DNA from: Hyphomicrobiales bacterium
Lineage (GTDB): Bacteria > Pseudomonadota > Alphaproteobacteria > Rhizobiales > Beijerinckiaceae
Reading direction: 5' to 3'
Length of the DNA stretch: 6,479 nucleotides
NCBI GenBank assembly: GCA_947374125.1
Contig: CANCAR010000153.1
Coordinates: 1-6,479 of the forward strand
Shown here: positions 5,251 to 6,479 of the stretch, one piece after another
Position numbering within the stretch: position 1 is the stretch's first letter
How the letters are laid out: every line of letters begins with the position of its first letter
Notes under the pieces: model-generated
The model's database searches: none
The model's input: the letters and a program-made list of their open reading frames with translations, nothing else
What the model was told of the DNA's origin: nothing
Made by a program: the position numbers and the translations under genes

Positions 5251-6405
5251 GAGGAAATCGCGGGTCAGATCAGCCCAATAGGCTGCACCCGTCAGAAGAA
5301 CAGCGTCGTTAAAATCGTAGCCGGGATGATGTAAGGGCTGCGCCGTGTCGCTTTTTGCGCCTAGTACGAGATAGCTGCCAGGCCGCTTTTGAAGCATGTA
5401 GGAAAAATCCTCGGCCCCCGTGTAGGGTCGCTTCAAATCAATCACGTTTTTTTGTCCCAGGCTGTCGACTGCAACCTTTCGTGCATACTGCGTCATCGCT
5501 GGATCATTCATCAAAAGCGGATAGCCCGTCATCGCCGTGATGGACGCGGTGACACCAAAACTTTCGGCCTGAAGCCGGATCACTTCCGGAATACGCCGTT
5601 TAAAAAGAGCTGCTACCTCATCCGTGAAGGCACGAGCGTCTACTGTGAGCGTAGCCGTCTGCGGAATGGCATTGGAGGCTCGACCGGCTTGGAAAACACC
5701 CACGGTAACAACGCCTGATTCCATAGGATCAAGGTTGCGCGATACGAGGGTTTGCAGCGCCATGACAATGGCAGAACCCGCCACGATCGGATCCCGCGTT
5801 ACTTCCGGCGTCGAGGCGTGACCGCCCACCCCCCTCAGTACAACGTCAAACCCTTCGGCATTGGCAAACAGCGTGCCTTCCTTGAAACCGAACACACCTG
5901 CTTCGATGTCTGGCATGTTGTGCATACCGAATACCGCGTCACACGGAAAACGCTCGAAGAGCCCGTCATCGATCATCAGCTTGGCGCCGCCGAAATTTTC
6001 CTCTGCGGGTTGAAAGATCACGTGGACGGTCCCGTCAAATCCGCGCGTCTCGGCCAAATGTTTGGCCGCCGCCAACAGCATCGCCGTATGTCCGTCATGG
6101 CCGCAGGCATGCATCAGGCCCGGTGTTTGGCTCGCATAGGGCAGGCCGGTTTCCTCTGTAATCGGCAAGGCGTCGAAATCGGCGCGTAGGCCAATGGATT
6201 TACGTCCGGTGCCATGGGAGAGCGTACCGACGACGCCGGTTTGGCCTAGGCCTGTCGCGACGGTGTAACCCCATCCCTCAAGAAGACTGGCGACAAGCTT
6301 GCTTGTGTTGTACTCCTCCAACCCAAGCTCCGGGTGGGTATGAAGATGTCGTCTGATGCCGATCATCTCGTCCTGAAGGGGCGCCATACGCTCTACCGTC
6401 CGCAT
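5239..6405 (-). CDS. M20D-family amidohydrolase (hippurate hydrolase/aminoacylase-like)
   Basis: A 388-residue cytoplasmic metallopeptidase-fold enzyme of subfamily M20D, normal length, with no signal peptide. Relatives hydrolyse N-acyl amino acids (hippurate, N-acetyl amino acids), IAA-amino acid conjugates or N-acetyl-diaminopimelate. Motifs in order: RRHLHTHPELGLEE (18-31), LRADFDALPI, HACGHDGHTAMLL (metal ligands C101 and H103), QPAEEN (catalytic E135, metal ligand E136), GMHN (H162), lid domain about 185-300 with GGHASTP (H196) and SNAIP, GAEDFSYM (330-337) and the final metal-site LHHPGYDFND (H360). All expected catalytic and metal residues are present. The ATG at 6405 is supported by AAAAGGA 8 nt upstream. 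It is convergent with flgM (20 bp between stops) and divergent from a gene apparently starting at 6441. The substrate cannot be decided from sequence, so no symbol is given. Confidence 0.93.
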   Translation of the reverse strand: MRTVERMAPLQDEMIGIRRHLHTHPELGLEEYNTSKLVASLLEGWGYTVATGLGQTGVVGTLSHGTGRKSIGLRADFDALPITEETGLPYASQTPGLMHACGHDGHTAMLLAAAKHLAETRGFDGTVHVIFQPAEENFGGAKLMIDDGLFERFPCDAVFGMHNMPDIEAGVFGFKEGTLFANAEGFDVVLRGVGGHASTPEVTRDPIVAGSAIVMALQTLVSRNLDPMESGVVTVGVFQAGRASNAIPQTATLTVDARAFTDEVAALFKRRIPEVIRLQAESFGVTASITAMTGYPLLMNDPAMTQYARKVAVDSLGQKNVIDLKRPYTGAEDFSYMLQKRPGSYLVLGAKSDTAQPLHHPGYDFNDAVLLTGAAYWADLTRDFLKSA

Positions 6406-6440
6406 CGTCCGTATCCTTTTAAAAAGCGAACAGCCACATC

Positions 6441-6479
6441 ATGCCCGCCACACCCGTTTTTCAGTTCAACCATGCCATC
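6441..6479 (+). CDS. Possible 5' end of a dimethylarginine dimethylaminohydrolase-like gene
   Basis: Only 13 codons are visible before the window ends: MPATPVFQFNHAI. The pattern of aromatic-x-aromatic-x-His-Ala-Ile about ten residues from the start resembles the N-terminus of dimethylarginine dimethylaminohydrolase (DDAH) family proteins, where FxHAI is usually followed by an Arg-x-Pro. DDAH hydrolyses methylated arginines to citrulline and methylamines. The ATG lies 35 bp from the divergent amidohydrolase start and has no strong Shine-Dalgarno sequence. With so little sequence this is a suggestion only. Confidence 0.35.
   Translation, partial: MPATPVFQFNHAI

Noticed and set aside
6461..6479. 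Minus-strand frame ending in TGA at 6463-6461, as the end of a gene upstream of the amidohydrolase
   Set aside because: Only five codons are visible and nothing supports coding. The opposite strand gives a more protein-like start.
1..6479. Mobile elements, CRISPR arrays, tRNA genes, defence or toxin-antitoxin systems
   Set aside because: No transposase or integrase frames, no regularly spaced repeats, no tRNA-like cloverleaf noticed by eye, and no defence-type proteins among the genes. The small basic ORF lacks a partner that would suggest a toxin-antitoxin pair.

Overview
The window looks like a gene-dense stretch of an alphaproteobacterial chromosome with roughly balanced base composition. 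The assignment rests on the overall style of the proteins (type II haloacid dehalogenase, EamA transporter, TrhO, BrkB, a long Cfa-type methyltransferase, a FlgM of alphaproteobacterial type and an M20D amidohydrolase). No rRNA or other strong phylogenetic marker is present, so nothing below class is claimed. The organism is probably flagellated and probably uses both sigma-54 and a FliA-type sigma-28.

Layout, left to right. Positions 1-288 (+) hold the 3' end of a type II haloacid dehalogenase. Its stop interlocks with that of a convergent 10-helix EamA/DMT exporter at 285-1208 (-). A 93-bp divergent gap follows. Then comes a two-gene operon: trhO (1302-2231, tRNA U34 hydroxylase) and a YihY/BrkB-family membrane protein (2228-3106), translationally coupled by a GTGA overlap. 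The BrkB gene overlaps tail to tail by 16 bp with a cyclopropane-fatty-acyl-phospholipid synthase-like gene (about 3091-4347, -).

The regulatory and flagellar part follows. The divergent gap 4348-4567 holds a near-perfect sigma-54 promoter (4496-4511) pointing at an unrecognised 59-residue basic helical protein (4568-4747). An AT-rich spacer carries a sigma-28-like promoter (4830-4856) in front of flgM (4910-5218), the anti-sigma-28 factor. Taken together these suggest a small flagellar-regulation locus, with the 59-residue protein as the one candidate new component.

From 5218 on, a short hairpin separates flgM from a convergent M20D amidohydrolase (hippurate hydrolase/aminoacylase-like, 5239-6405, -). 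Only 35 bp beyond its start, a divergent gene appears to begin at 6441 (+). Its 13 visible residues resemble the N-terminus of dimethylarginine dimethylaminohydrolases.

Most genes are ordinary housekeeping or accessory metabolism. I see no mobile element, CRISPR array, tRNA, rRNA or defence system. No stretch over 300 bases lacks a gene. The items most worth checking are the sigma-54 promoter with its small ORF and the sigma-28-like promoter of flgM.
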